From positions 682,001 to 746,000 of the forward strand of contig NZ_VTTM01000001.1 in NCBI RefSeq assembly GCF_008364795.1: a DNA stretch of 64,000 bases, given 5' to 3'. Below, in pieces: positions 44,595 to 52,870 of the stretch; the first letter of the stretch is position 1; every line of letters starts with the position of its first letter. The stretch comes from Azospirillum oryzae (lineage in GTDB: Bacteria; Pseudomonadota; Alphaproteobacteria; Azospirillales; Azospirillaceae). The notes under the pieces were generated by a model that worked only from the letters and a program-made list of their open reading frames with translations, was not told the DNA's origin and searched no databases. Made by a program: the position numbers and the translations under genes.

Positions 44595-45935
44595 TCAGGA
44601 CTTCGCCATCAGCTGTTCCAGCCAATGGATGTCGTAATTGCCGTCGATGAAGGCCTGCTGGGCGATGATGCGGTCGTGCAGCGGCAGCGTGGTCTGGATG
44701 CCGCCGATCACATATTCCTCGATCGAGCGGCGCAGGCGCATCAGGCACTCGTTGCGGGTGGTGCCGTGGACGACCAGCTTGGCGATCAGGCTGTCGTAAT
44801 GCGACGGCACGCGGTAGCCGTCATACAGCGCCGAATCGACGCGCACGCCCAGGCCGCCCGGCGCGTGATAGCCGTCGATCTTGCCCGGCGACGGCATGAA
44901 GGTCTCCGGGTTCTCGGCGTTCACCCGGCATTCGATGGCATGGCCTTCGAAGCGGATGTCCGACTGGCCGTAGCCCAGCGGCGCGCCAGCGGCGACGCGG
45001 ATCTGCTCGCGCACCAGATCGATGCCGGTGATCATCTCGGTGATGGTGTGTTCGACCTGCAGGCGGGTGTTCATTTCGATGAAATAGAACTGCCCGTCCT
45101 CGTAGAGGAACTCCATCGTGCCGACGCCGCGATAGCCGATGGCCGCCGCCGTCTTCGCCGCCAGATCGCCGATGAAGGCGCGCTGTTCGGCGTTCAGCGC
45201 CGGGCTCGGCGCTTCTTCGATCACCTTCTGGTGCCGGCGCTGGACCGAGCAGTCGCGCTCGCCGAAATGCACGCAGGTGCCGTGGGTGTCGCCCAGGAGC
45301 TGGATCTCGATGTGCCGCGGGTGGCCGAGATACTTCTCCAGATAGACCTCGTCGTTGCCGAAGGCGGCGCGCGCCTCGCCACGGGCCAGCTGATAGGCTT
45401 CCTTCAGCTGGTCGGGGTTGCGGGCGACCTTCATGCCCTTGCCGCCGCCGCCCGCCGCCGCCTTGATCAGCACCGGATAGCCGGTCTCGTGGGCGACCTT
45501 CTCCGCATCTTCCAGCGACGTCACCGGACCGTCGGAGCCGGGCACCACCGGCAGCCCCTGTTCCATCACCGTCTTCTTGGCGGTGACCTTGTCGCCCATG
45601 ATCCGGATATGCTCCGGCGTCGGGCCGATGAAGGTGAAGCCGTGCTCCTCCACCATCTCCGCGAACTGGGCGTTTTCCGACAGGAAGCCGATGCCGGGAT
45701 GGATGGCGTCGACATTGGTGATCGACGCCGCCGACAGGATGGCCGGAATGTTGAGGTAGCTGTCGCGCGCGGACGCCGGGCCGATGCACACGCTTTCGTC
45801 GGCGAGGCGGACGTGCATGGCGTCGGCGTCGGCGGTGGAATGCACCGCCACGGTCTGGATCCCCATCTCGCGGCAGGCGCGGTGGATGCGCAGAGCGATC
45901 TCACCACGGTTCGCGATCAGGACCTTTTCGAACAT
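44595..45935 (-). CDS. accC: acetyl-CoA carboxylase, biotin carboxylase subunit
   Basis: This 446-residue ATP-grasp enzyme carboxylates the biotin on AccB, the first half-reaction of fatty-acid synthesis. The N-terminus FEKVLIANRGEIALRIHRAC, the glycine-rich ATP loop KAAAGGGGKGMKV, the catalytic region (FIEMNTRLQVEHTITE) and RRHQKVIEEAPSP are all family signatures. Length is standard. I chose the ATG at 45935; a TTG two codons earlier is unlikely. It lies 19 bases after accB, in the conserved aroQ-accB-accC order, and is followed by a terminator. Confidence 0.97.
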   Translation of the reverse strand: MFEKVLIANRGEIALRIHRACREMGIQTVAVHSTADADAMHVRLADESVCIGPASARDSYLNIPAILSAASITNVDAIHPGIGFLSENAQFAEMVEEHGFTFIGPTPEHIRIMGDKVTAKKTVMEQGLPVVPGSDGPVTSLEDAEKVAHETGYPVLIKAAAGGGGKGMKVARNPDQLKEAYQLARGEARAAFGNDEVYLEKYLGHPRHIEIQLLGDTHGTCVHFGERDCSVQRRHQKVIEEAPSPALNAEQRAFIGDLAAKTAAAIGYRGVGTMEFLYEDGQFYFIEMNTRLQVEHTITEMITGIDLVREQIRVAAGAPLGYGQSDIRFEGHAIECRVNAENPETFMPSPGKIDGYHAPGGLGVRVDSALYDGYRVPSHYDSLIAKLVVHGTTRNECLMRLRRSIEEYVIGGIQTTLPLHDRIIAQQAFIDGNYDIHWLEQLMAKS

Positions 45936-45954
45936 CGCCAAGGGAATGCCCCGC

Positions 45955-46404
45955 TTACTCGATGATGAGGAGAACTTCGCCGAACTCGACCGGCTGGGCG
46001 TCGGACACCAACACCTCGGCGACGGTGCCGCCGCGCGGGGCCTTGATCGGGTTCATGACCTTCATCGCCTCGATGATCATGATGGTCTGGCCGGCCTTGA
46101 CCACGTCGCCCGGACGGACGAAGGGCGTGCCGCCCGGCTCGGCCGCCAGATAGGCGGTGCCGACCATTGGCGAGGTCACCGCCCCCGGATGGTTCACCGG
46201 CTTGCCCGCCGGAGCCGCCGCGGCGGCGACCGGGGCGGCCGCCAGGACCGGGGCTGCCTGGACGGCGACCGTCTGGGCGGCGGTCGGGCGGGTGACGCGG
46301 ATGCGCTTTTCGCCCTCGGCGAACTCGATCTCGCTCAAGCCCGTCTCACGCAGGAGGTCCGCCAGCTTGCGGACCAGATCGCCGTCGATGTCGAAGCTCG
46401 CCAT
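45955..46404 (-). CDS. accB: biotin carboxyl carrier protein of acetyl-CoA carboxylase
   Basis: This 149-residue protein carries the biotin of acetyl-CoA carboxylase. The N-terminal helix region binds AccC, and an Ala/Pro-rich linker (42-72) leads to the biotinyl domain. There IEAMKVMNPI places the biotinylated lysine at residue 115, with the usual thumb-bearing sequence around 80-95. The ATG at 46404 is preferred because the family N-terminus begins there. It sits 22 bases after aroQ and 19 bases before accC. Confidence 0.97.
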   Translation of the reverse strand: MASFDIDGDLVRKLADLLRETGLSEIEFAEGEKRIRVTRPTAAQTVAVQAAPVLAAAPVAAAAAPAGKPVNHPGAVTSPMVGTAYLAAEPGGTPFVRPGDVVKAGQTIMIIEAMKVMNPIKAPRGGTVAEVLVSDAQPVEFGEVLLIIE

Positions 46405-46426
46405 GATGTCAGTCGTTCCCGTTTCC

Positions 46427-46876
46427 TTAATCGCGGTCGATGATGTTCGCGATGGCGTCAAGCGCCAGAAGATACCCGTGCGGCCCGAACCCGCAGATCA
46501 TCCCCCTCGCCACCGGCGAGATGTAGGAATGATGGCGGACCGGCTCGCGCTTGAAGATGTTCGACAGATGGACCTCGATCACCGGCAGCTCCGACAGGAT
46601 CAGGCTGTCCATGATCGCGACCGAGGTGTGGGTGTAGGCGCCGGCGTTGATGACGATGCCGTCATTCTCCGTGCGCGCCTGCTGGATCCACGAGACCAGT
46701 TCGCCTTCGTGGTTGGACTGCCGGAAATCCACGGTCAGACCCAGCTGATCGGCACGCTCGTGGCAGGAGGCCTCCAGGTCGTCCAGGGTCATCGACCCGT
46801 AGATTTGCGGCTCCCGCACGCCCAGCATGTTGAGGTTCGGCCCGTTGAGGACCAGAATCGACGCGTCGATGGCCAC
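46427..46876 (-). CDS. aroQ: type II 3-dehydroquinate dehydratase
   Basis: This 149-residue dodecameric enzyme makes 3-dehydroshikimate in the shikimate pathway. Key residues are visible: NGPNLNMLGVREPQIYG with Tyr26, DFRQSNHEGELVSWIQ, NAGAYTHTSVAI and VHLSNIF with His103. The start is GTG with AAGGGG upstream. It leads the aroQ-accB-accC unit, a gene order found widely in proteobacteria, although the metabolic link is not obvious. Confidence 0.96.
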   Translation of the reverse strand: MAIDASILVLNGPNLNMLGVREPQIYGSMTLDDLEASCHERADQLGLTVDFRQSNHEGELVSWIQQARTENDGIVINAGAYTHTSVAIMDSLILSELPVIEVHLSNIFKREPVRHHSYISPVARGMICGFGPHGYLLALDAIANIIDRD

Positions 46877-47028
46877 GGCCCGCGCCCCTTTTCCATGATC
46901 GAAACCGCGCGTTTATAGCACGAAGCACCGTCCTGTCCATGGCGACGGGGGCCTATGGCGCGGAAAAGCGCGGCATCAGGCCGGAAAATCACCCCGCCAC
47001 CCCAAAGACCGTGCGAAACCGAGGGAAA

Positions 47029-47943
47029 TCAGGGATGAGGCCGAACCGTGTGGGCGGCCAGCAGCTGGCGGTAGACCCCCTGCTGTTTCAGCGTCTTCAG
47101 CCCGTCGTTGAAGGCGGCGACCATCGCTTCCGCCCCCGGCGTGGCGCGCCCCACCACCAGATGCAGGGTCACCGAGGCGAAGGGCTGCTCCGATATCCGG
47201 ATTTCTTCGGTCAGACCGGCACGGGCGATGACCGCGGCGGCGCTGTATTCGTCGATCACCAGGGCATCGGCCCGGCCGGCCGCCACCATGCGCATGCAGG
47301 CGCCGAGGTCCGACGGCGTGTGACGGGTCAGCCGCCCCAGCTGCACCAGCTCTTCCAACTCGGCCGGCAGGGCGTAGCCGACCGGCTGGCAGACCGTCCG
47401 CCCGCGGAAGTCCGTCACGCCGTCGGAGCCGCCGCCGCCGGCGCCGCCGCGGCCATGGAACTCCATCGCCGACCGCCTCGACAGATAGACGAACTGCCGC
47501 ACCTCGACCACCGGGTCGGAGAACAGCACCTCACGCTCCCGTTCGGGCGTGCGGACATAGGGGAAAGTGGCAAGGAAACGGCCCAAGACCACGCCGTCAT
47601 AGCCGCGCTTCCACGGCATGAAGCGCACATCGTACCGGCGTCCGCCGACCGCGAAGGCCTGGCGGACCAGTTCCGTCACCAGACCGCCGCCCGGCAAATC
47701 CTCGCCGGTATAGGGGGCGTAATCATTGCCGGTCACCAGATCAAGCCCGGTGTAGGGCGCCGGCGCCGGGGCCATGTCGGAGCCCGTGCGGGAATGCGCC
47801 TCCAGCGCCGATGGCCGAACCGGCGCCGCGCACAGCAGCAGCCCGGCGATGACGGCGCCCAGCGCCGTCCGCCCCCGCCCGCCCGCAATGCCGCCTGCCG
47901 ATTCCCGCAAGTCCACTGGCCGCCCACCGGTTAGGTCCCGCAC
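47029..47943 (-). CDS. family 3 solute-binding protein, orphan
   Basis: This is a 304-residue periplasmic-binding-type protein. A long N-terminal segment ends in a hydrophobic signal (about 28-48), and the bacterial SBP_bac_3 fold spans about 65-300. Features are NDYAPYTGEDLPGGGLVTELVRQAF, RFMPWKRGYDGVVLG, FPYVRTPERE and DALVIDEYSAA. Such proteins bind amino acids, but stand-alone copies without ABC permease genes are common and may act as sensors or have lost transport roles. No permease gene is near. The start is GTG; a later GTG start is possible. The ligand is unknown. Confidence 0.83.
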   Translation of the reverse strand: MRDLTGGRPVDLRESAGGIAGGRGRTALGAVIAGLLLCAAPVRPSALEAHSRTGSDMAPAPAPYTGLDLVTGNDYAPYTGEDLPGGGLVTELVRQAFAVGGRRYDVRFMPWKRGYDGVVLGRFLATFPYVRTPEREREVLFSDPVVEVRQFVYLSRRSAMEFHGRGGAGGGGSDGVTDFRGRTVCQPVGYALPAELEELVQLGRLTRHTPSDLGACMRMVAAGRADALVIDEYSAAAVIARAGLTEEIRISEQPFASVTLHLVVGRATPGAEAMVAAFNDGLKTLKQQGVYRQLLAAHTVRPHP

Positions 47944-48024
47944 CGCCGTCCGGCGGTGGAGCGCAGATCTAACGACCCATCCGTTGCGCTGTAAAGGGCG
48001 GCCGAGGTCCTATGCGGCCCGCGG

Positions 48025-49497
48025 TCATTCCGCCGCGGCGGCCGGGCCCGGCGCGGCTTCCCGGGCGCGGCGACCGGCGGGATCGGTATAGAGGTCGTTG
48101 ACACGCTGGACATGCACCGCCGTCGCCTCGCGGATGGCGAAGATCGCCCTGCGCGCCCGCCCGCCCCAGCCGGCCGGCTGCTTGGCGAAGATCGAACGGA
48201 AGAAGCGCGTGTTCTTCAGGAAGGCCGCCCTCAGGTCCAGGTCGACGTCGCCGAAGCGGTCGCTCAAGGACAAGGCGATGCGGCGGGCGAAGAACTGGCG
48301 GATCTTGAAATGCCCGGCCAGGAACAGCCCGCCCAGCAGCACGGCGGTGCCGATCAGGTGCAGCGGCAGCCCGCCGTCGGCATTCTCGAACATCCAGCCG
48401 ACGAAAGCGCCGAAGCCGCCGCCGACCGTCTGCACCACCGTCCCCAGCAACGCCAGCAGCAGCGCCCCCCAGACCGCGTCGCCGGTCAGCACGCGGCGGC
48501 GCCACGTCGCCATCGCCTCGCGCAGCTTGGGCAGCACCTCGCCCTCCAGCTCCTTGGTCAGGCTGTCGATCGAGCCGATGATGCGATAGGCGCGGGCGAC
48601 CTCCACCTCGTTGATGCGGGTGTGGATCTCGGCAAGGTCGTGGTCGCGGCGCGCCTCGTAGCGGGCGCGGCGGCCGTCATCCTGGATGTCAACGGCGGAG
48701 CGCTGGTCGTAGATGGCGTAGAAGCGGCCCGACACCAGCCCGGCCTGGGCGATGGCACGCTGCCAGGCGCCGAACACCGCCTCCAGATTGTCCTCCTTGG
48801 CCGTGGTGTCGACCTGATTGAGGATGTAGCAGACCTTGCGGGCGTCGGCGCGGTTGACCGTCTTGGCGACCAGATGGCGCAGCGTGTCCTGCATGGCGCC
48901 CGGTTCCGGATGGCGGGCGTCGAAGAAGACCAGCACGAGGTCCGACAGCTCGACGATATGGTCCACCAGCCGCAGGACCGAGCGGCGCTGGTCGTCGGCG
49001 TCGAAGCCCGGGGAATCGATGAAGATCTTGCCCTTGGTCCGCGGGCCGGCCAGCGTCTTCAGCTGTAGGTAGTTGTCGATCCGCTTGCCCTCGCCGGCCG
49101 CGACCTTCTCGATCTCGTCGGCGATGCGGTAGAAGGGAAAGCGCGGGTCGGCGTTCAGCGCGGTGCCGGGCAGCGCCTCCTTGCGGGTTTCCGGCCCGTG
49201 GCAGATGACGGTGAACTTGTCGTCGACCGCCTGGTTGCCGGTGTTCTGCAGCACCTCGCCCAGATAGCCGTTGAGGAAGGTCGACTTGCCGGCCGAAAAG
49301 GTGCCGAGCACTGCGACCATCGGCCACCAGGGGATGCGGGTGGTGAGCGATTCATAGCGGTCGATCAGCCCAAGCCCGGCCAGGATGCGGTCGAAGGCGC
49401 GGAAGGTCGGAAGGACCGGCAGCAGGTTGGGGTTTTCCGCGCGCAGATGGGCATCCAAGGCCGCAAGGCGCTGCTGAAGGGCTTGCCGGGGGGTCAT
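48025..49497 (-). CDS. bacterial dynamin-like GTPase
   Basis: This is a 490-residue GTPase of the dynamin/EHD-like superfamily. The P-loop GTFSAGKSTFLNGYLGE (65-81), a conserved IFIDSPGFDA switch region at about 160, and ILNQVDTTAKE for guanine recognition (about 213) are intact. A helical stalk follows, then two hydrophobic helices near residues 345-370 and 380-400 that could insert in or curve the membrane, and a basic C-terminus. Bacterial dynamin-like proteins act in membrane repair, fusion or vesicle control. It stands alone, with no second dynamin copy adjacent. The start is ATG. Confidence 0.9.
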   Translation of the reverse strand: MTPRQALQQRLAALDAHLRAENPNLLPVLPTFRAFDRILAGLGLIDRYESLTTRIPWWPMVAVLGTFSAGKSTFLNGYLGEVLQNTGNQAVDDKFTVICHGPETRKEALPGTALNADPRFPFYRIADEIEKVAAGEGKRIDNYLQLKTLAGPRTKGKIFIDSPGFDADDQRRSVLRLVDHIVELSDLVLVFFDARHPEPGAMQDTLRHLVAKTVNRADARKVCYILNQVDTTAKEDNLEAVFGAWQRAIAQAGLVSGRFYAIYDQRSAVDIQDDGRRARYEARRDHDLAEIHTRINEVEVARAYRIIGSIDSLTKELEGEVLPKLREAMATWRRRVLTGDAVWGALLLALLGTVVQTVGGGFGAFVGWMFENADGGLPLHLIGTAVLLGGLFLAGHFKIRQFFARRIALSLSDRFGDVDLDLRAAFLKNTRFFRSIFAKQPAGWGGRARRAIFAIREATAVHVQRVNDLYTDPAGRRAREAAPGPAAAAE

Positions 49498-49659
49498 GGG
49501 CGGGCGAATTCCACTGTTGCACGGGCCGGGAAGACGGGCCGGGAAGAGGACGGCGGCCCGAATTAGGACGGGCTTTCTCTAGCACGGGCGGGACCGGCAC
49601 CGGACATGAAATCTCCCTCATCATCCATGCGGAGACTCCGGCCGGGCCGTTCGGCGGAT

Positions 49660-49689
49660 CGTTTGGCGGGGGACCGTTTGGCGGGGGAA
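49660..49689. repeat. 15-base tandem repeat, two copies
   Basis: CGTTTGGCGGGGGAC is followed directly by CGTTTGGCGGGGGAA. It is in the non-coding stretch before the Arg-rich gene at 49736, in a G-rich run. Confidence 0.6.
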
Positions 49690-49735
49690 CGGCGGGGGGC
49701 GGGAACAAGGGGGGCGATCTTTGCGTTCCCTCGCG

Positions 49736-50401
49736 ATGGACGACACCGACGGCGACCGCGACAGTCCTTCCGCCTCCGTGCCCGCCGGGCCGGAGCCCGA
49801 GCATCGGCTGACCGCCGAAGAACTGGCATTCCTGCTGCGCGACCCGATGCTGCAGGCGCGCGAGGCGGAGCGCGCCGCCCGCTCCAACCGCAGCCGCACC
49901 GAACGCCGCGCCGCCGACCCAGCCTATGCCGAGCGGCTGCGCGCCGGCGACCGCGAGCGCCAGCGGCGGCGGCGCCTGCGCGACTCCATCGGCCGTCCCG
50001 AACCGCCGGAGCAGCCGGCCGCCGCCCTGCCCGACCTGACACTGGCGCAGGCGGCGGAGCGGCTGGTCGACCACCTGAACCGCAACGCCTCCGCCCAGAC
50101 GGCGCAGCTGCGCGCGCGGCCCGACCGCATCCGCCTTTATGCCGAGGCCTTCGTCGCCTACCGCACCCTGTCGGCCGACGGTGTCCGCCCGACACGCGGC
50201 GCGCTGGCCGCCCTGCTGAAGTCGCGTTTCGGCCGCAGCGTCACCCCGTCCCAGGTTCAGAAGCTGCGCGACCATGTGGAGGGGTTTGCGGCCGCCGGCG
50301 GTCCCTGGGAAGCAGCGCCAACGTTCCGGGCCAGTGCCCGGAAGGGGAGTGGCGGCAAGGCCGATACGGACGGTCACGCACCACGGCCCCCGCGGCCCTG
50401 A
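49736..50401 (+). CDS. Arg/Ala-rich protein with C-terminal helix-turn-helix-like segment
   Basis: This is a 221-residue protein, strongly charged in its first half (REAERAARSNRSRTERRAA). The C-terminal part, LTLAQAAERLVDHLNRNA then PTRGALAALLKSRFGRSVTPSQVQKLRDHVEG, has the spacing of a helix-turn-helix. It is low complexity, so family assignment is not possible. The ATG at 49736 is preferred to a TTG at 49721. It is divergent from the dynamin-like gene. A DNA-binding role is only a suggestion. Confidence 0.55.
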   Translation: MDDTDGDRDSPSASVPAGPEPEHRLTAEELAFLLRDPMLQAREAERAARSNRSRTERRAADPAYAERLRAGDRERQRRRRLRDSIGRPEPPEQPAAALPDLTLAQAAERLVDHLNRNASAQTAQLRARPDRIRLYAEAFVAYRTLSADGVRPTRGALAALLKSRFGRSVTPSQVQKLRDHVEGFAAAGGPWEAAPTFRASARKGSGGKADTDGHAPRPPRP

Positions 50402-50442
50402 ATCCGCCGTATCAGGCGCCGATCGGCGCCGTCCGAATATAG

Positions 50443-50457
50443 TTAATTATATATTAA
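50443..50457. promoter_or_regulatory. TTAA-N7-TTAA element, CtrA-box-like
   Basis: TTAATTATATATTAA has two TTAA half sites with exactly seven bases between, the spacing of the CtrA box. The surrounding DNA is AT-rich, so a chance match is quite possible. Confidence 0.25.
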
Positions 50458-50842
50458 TGATGGTCCGACCAACGTTGCCGGGCCGCGACAGCCGATCGCC
50501 GATGCGTGACGCGGTGTATCGGCCTGTCGAACAGAAAGTTGTTCTGCAAGCACCCGAATATTTACCACAACCAGAAGGTTTCTTATCACCATTTGCGGCA
50601 GTGCAAACCCTATCCGGTCACGATCGTCGAATTCCTGTAAACAAAAAGCTGTCGACCCAACCATTGGGCGAGCCGGAAGATTCCGGGATTTCCGCAAAAG
50701 GGTTGAATGCAGGGATCGGACAAGCCCTTCTGGCATTTGATCCTCATCGCCTGCGGAATAATACAAAGCTGTAACAGCACAACTCTCGCGAATGCTGCGG
50801 CACCATCGATGCCTATCGGAATATGGCGGTCGCGCACCAATA

Positions 50843-50862
50843 TTCAAAAGTTTTCTCTTGAA
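50843..50862. promoter_or_regulatory. imperfect palindrome upstream of the XRE regulator
   Basis: TTCAAAAG and CTCTTGAA are arms of 8 bases with one mismatch around TTTT, about 76 bases before the regulator start. It is a plausible operator, perhaps for autoregulation. There is no binding evidence. Confidence 0.3.
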
Positions 50863-50937
50863 CATACCCAAGGAATGTGTGAACAATCTTTTCATTCTCG
50901 CAAAGAGAGGCTGCGGAAGACTGGGCATCGGAGACCA

Positions 50938-51669
50938 ATGGACATGAGTGAACCGACGGCGCGCAAAAGAGGACGACGCGGATCGCCGGAATCCTGGTCT
51001 GTAGACGCCCATGTCGGGCAGCGCGTGCGGATGCGCCGGACCCTTCTGGGAATGAGCCAGGAAAAACTCGGCGAGGCGATCGGCCTGACCTTTCAGCAGG
51101 TTCAGAAATACGAACGCGGCTCCAACCGCATATCGGCCGGAACCCTGTACCGCCTCGGACAGGTTCTGGATGTTCCGGTGAGCTTCTTCTTCGACACCTA
51201 CAGCGATGCCGACGGCCTGCGCCGCTCGCGCGGCGGCTTTCAGGAGTCGGACGACAACGACACCCAGATCAGCCGGCGCGAGGCGCGGCTTCTGCGCCTA
51301 TGGCGCGCCGCCCCCTCCCATGTGTCGGACGAGATGCTGTCGCTGCTCTCCGCCCTGTCACCGGAAATCAAGGAGCCGCCGGAAGGCCCCGACGAGGGCG
51401 AGGACGGTGATCCCGACTCATCGACGTCCCTGGACCCGATGCAGTCATCCGATGGCGGCAGCAGCCTGGCGGGCAGCGAAATCGTCGCCGTGGCCCCGGA
51501 GAGGGAAAACGCCCGCAAGGCCGGCCGCACGGTCCGCAGCGATGCGCTGCGGATCAAGCCGGTGAATTCCGCCGACGGCTCCAGCGAGAGCAAGGCACGC
51601 CGCCGTCATGGCGCTGTTTGGGATCCGACCGACATCCTGCGTGCGACCAAACCATCGCCGCGAAGCTGA
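50938..51669 (+). CDS. XRE-family transcriptional regulator
   Basis: This is a 243-residue protein. The N-terminal XRE helix-turn-helix (about 22-80) reads GQRVRMRRTLLGMSQEKLGE and FQQVQKYERGSNRISAGTLY, the arrangement typical of alphaproteobacterial stress or cell-cycle regulators of this type. A short helical segment follows (ISRREARLLRLWRAAP). The C-terminal half is acidic and Ser-rich, with no known domain. Two close starts are possible, ATG at 50938 or 50944. GGAGA lies just upstream of both. It ends at a perfect palindromic terminator. Targets are unknown. Confidence 0.82.
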   Translation: MDMSEPTARKRGRRGSPESWSVDAHVGQRVRMRRTLLGMSQEKLGEAIGLTFQQVQKYERGSNRISAGTLYRLGQVLDVPVSFFFDTYSDADGLRRSRGGFQESDDNDTQISRREARLLRLWRAAPSHVSDEMLSLLSALSPEIKEPPEGPDEGEDGDPDSSTSLDPMQSSDGGSSLAGSEIVAVAPERENARKAGRTVRSDALRIKPVNSADGSSESKARRRHGAVWDPTDILRATKPSPRS

Positions 51670-51715
51670 AGGCGACAGGACGACCGACAGGACTCCAGCA
51701 TGTCATCCGCACATC

Positions 51716-51751
51716 AAAAAGGCTCCGCATCGATCGATGCGGAGCCTTTTT
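51716..51751. terminator. bidirectional terminator, perfect palindrome
   Basis: AAAAAGGCTCCGCATCGAT is mirrored exactly by its complement over 36 bases. There are five T residues in each direction after the GC stem, so it can end the XRE gene (plus) and the MepK-like gene (minus), which converge here. Confidence 0.85.
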
Positions 51752-51845
51752 GCATGAAATGACGCACCCAGTGTGACGGCTGTGACGGCTGGCAGGCAAC
51801 CCGTCGGTTGCTGTCCCGTCGGCCGCCAACCCGTCGAACGGATGC

Positions 51846-52490
51846 CTACCAGCTGCGAACCGGGCCGACGTCGAGATGGACGAAGCCGCTGCGCGGGTAG
51901 TAACCGACGCCGCCCGACTGCATCGCCTTCGCCATCTCCGAGATGGCGCGCAATTGGGTGTCGGGCAGGCGGATGTCGATGGCCATCCCGCGGGTGTGAT
52001 AGCTTTCCTTCGCCACACCGCGCGACCGGCGCCGCGCCATCGCATTGGTGCGGCGGGAGCGGTAACCGCAGATCACTTCGAACGGATCGTCCGACCCGAC
52101 GCTCTGGTGAACACGGGCGAGCAGGTCGAACAGGCGCGGATCGTAGCGGCAGACCTGCTTGGCCCGATGGTCGCGCAGCAGCACGTCCAGCTTGCGCAGC
52201 ACATCCGGCTTGTAATGGCCGTCGGCCCAATAGACGCCGTCGAACCGCTCTTGCGTGTTGATGTTGTGCAGGCTGATCCGCCGGACGCTGCCGGCAAGGG
52301 GAGCGGCCTCCGCGCTGCCCGACCCCAACAAGACCGGTGCCGTCGCCACACCCGTCGCCACGCTGGTGGCAACCCCCGTCATCAGTCCCGAAGCGGCCGG
52401 AAGGGCCGACGTCACCGCCGCGGCGGCAAAACCCAGGAACCCGCGCCGACCGATGGCCGGAGCGGCACGCTCGTCATCCCCCAAATGCAT
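51846..52490 (-). CDS. MepK-like murein endopeptidase, DUF882 (Tat substrate)
   Basis: This is a 214-residue exported protein. The N-terminus has a twin-arginine motif, GRRGFLGFAAAAV, with a hydrophobic stretch to about residue 57. The C-terminal M15-like zinc peptidase domain shows His165 and Asp172 in SYHTRGMAIDIRL and His205 in FVHLDVGP, the metal ligands of the MepK group, which cleaves D,D or L,D-type peptidoglycan crosslinks. The ATG at 52490 has GAGG upstream. It is divergent from the L,D-transpeptidase gene, and these two gene types (ycbK/ycbB) are also neighbours in E. coli. It should act on the wall in the periplasm. Confidence 0.9.
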   Translation of the reverse strand: MHLGDDERAAPAIGRRGFLGFAAAAVTSALPAASGLMTGVATSVATGVATAPVLLGSGSAEAAPLAGSVRRISLHNINTQERFDGVYWADGHYKPDVLRKLDVLLRDHRAKQVCRYDPRLFDLLARVHQSVGSDDPFEVICGYRSRRTNAMARRRSRGVAKESYHTRGMAIDIRLPDTQLRAISEMAKAMQSGGVGYYPRSGFVHLDVGPVRSW

Positions 52491-52870
52491 CCCCGAACCT
52501 CGTCGTTTTACGTTTTTGGCCGTTCTACGCTGTGGCCGTTCGGCGTTTGGCGGGTCGCGTGGCGCCCGCGGCTGGTATAACCTTATGACCAACGCTGGTC
52601 CGAAGCGTCCCGTCTGGTGTGAATCGTCTCCGGACGGATATCCGTATAAGGAAGGTCATCGGTCGAGGCAACCAAAAAATTTTGCACTGTGACCTTCTTG
52701 CATAGGCAGGTCATAGGACGGCGGCAGGAAGATCACACCGGGAGAATGATCGACGGAATTTCGCGCCGCACGCCTCGCCTTCCATTATTGCGTTGCATAA
52801 ATTGTTCGAAAGGGCGGCGGCGCGTTCATTCGTACGCACAGCCTGCCCACTGTGACAGAGGGTATCCGAC

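Larger units (their letters stand above)
50402..50937. other. AT-rich non-coding region upstream of the XRE regulator
   Basis: About 535 bases with composition clearly more AT-rich than the flanks. It holds a TTAA-N7-TTAA element (50443-50457) and an imperfect palindrome (50843-50862). Frames on both strands show no family features, so I read it as regulatory or recently acquired DNA. Confidence 0.55.

Noticed and set aside
50443..51012. 189-codon minus-strand frame in the AT-rich region and XRE gene start
   Set aside because: It is antisense to the XRE regulator and lacks any recognisable motif.
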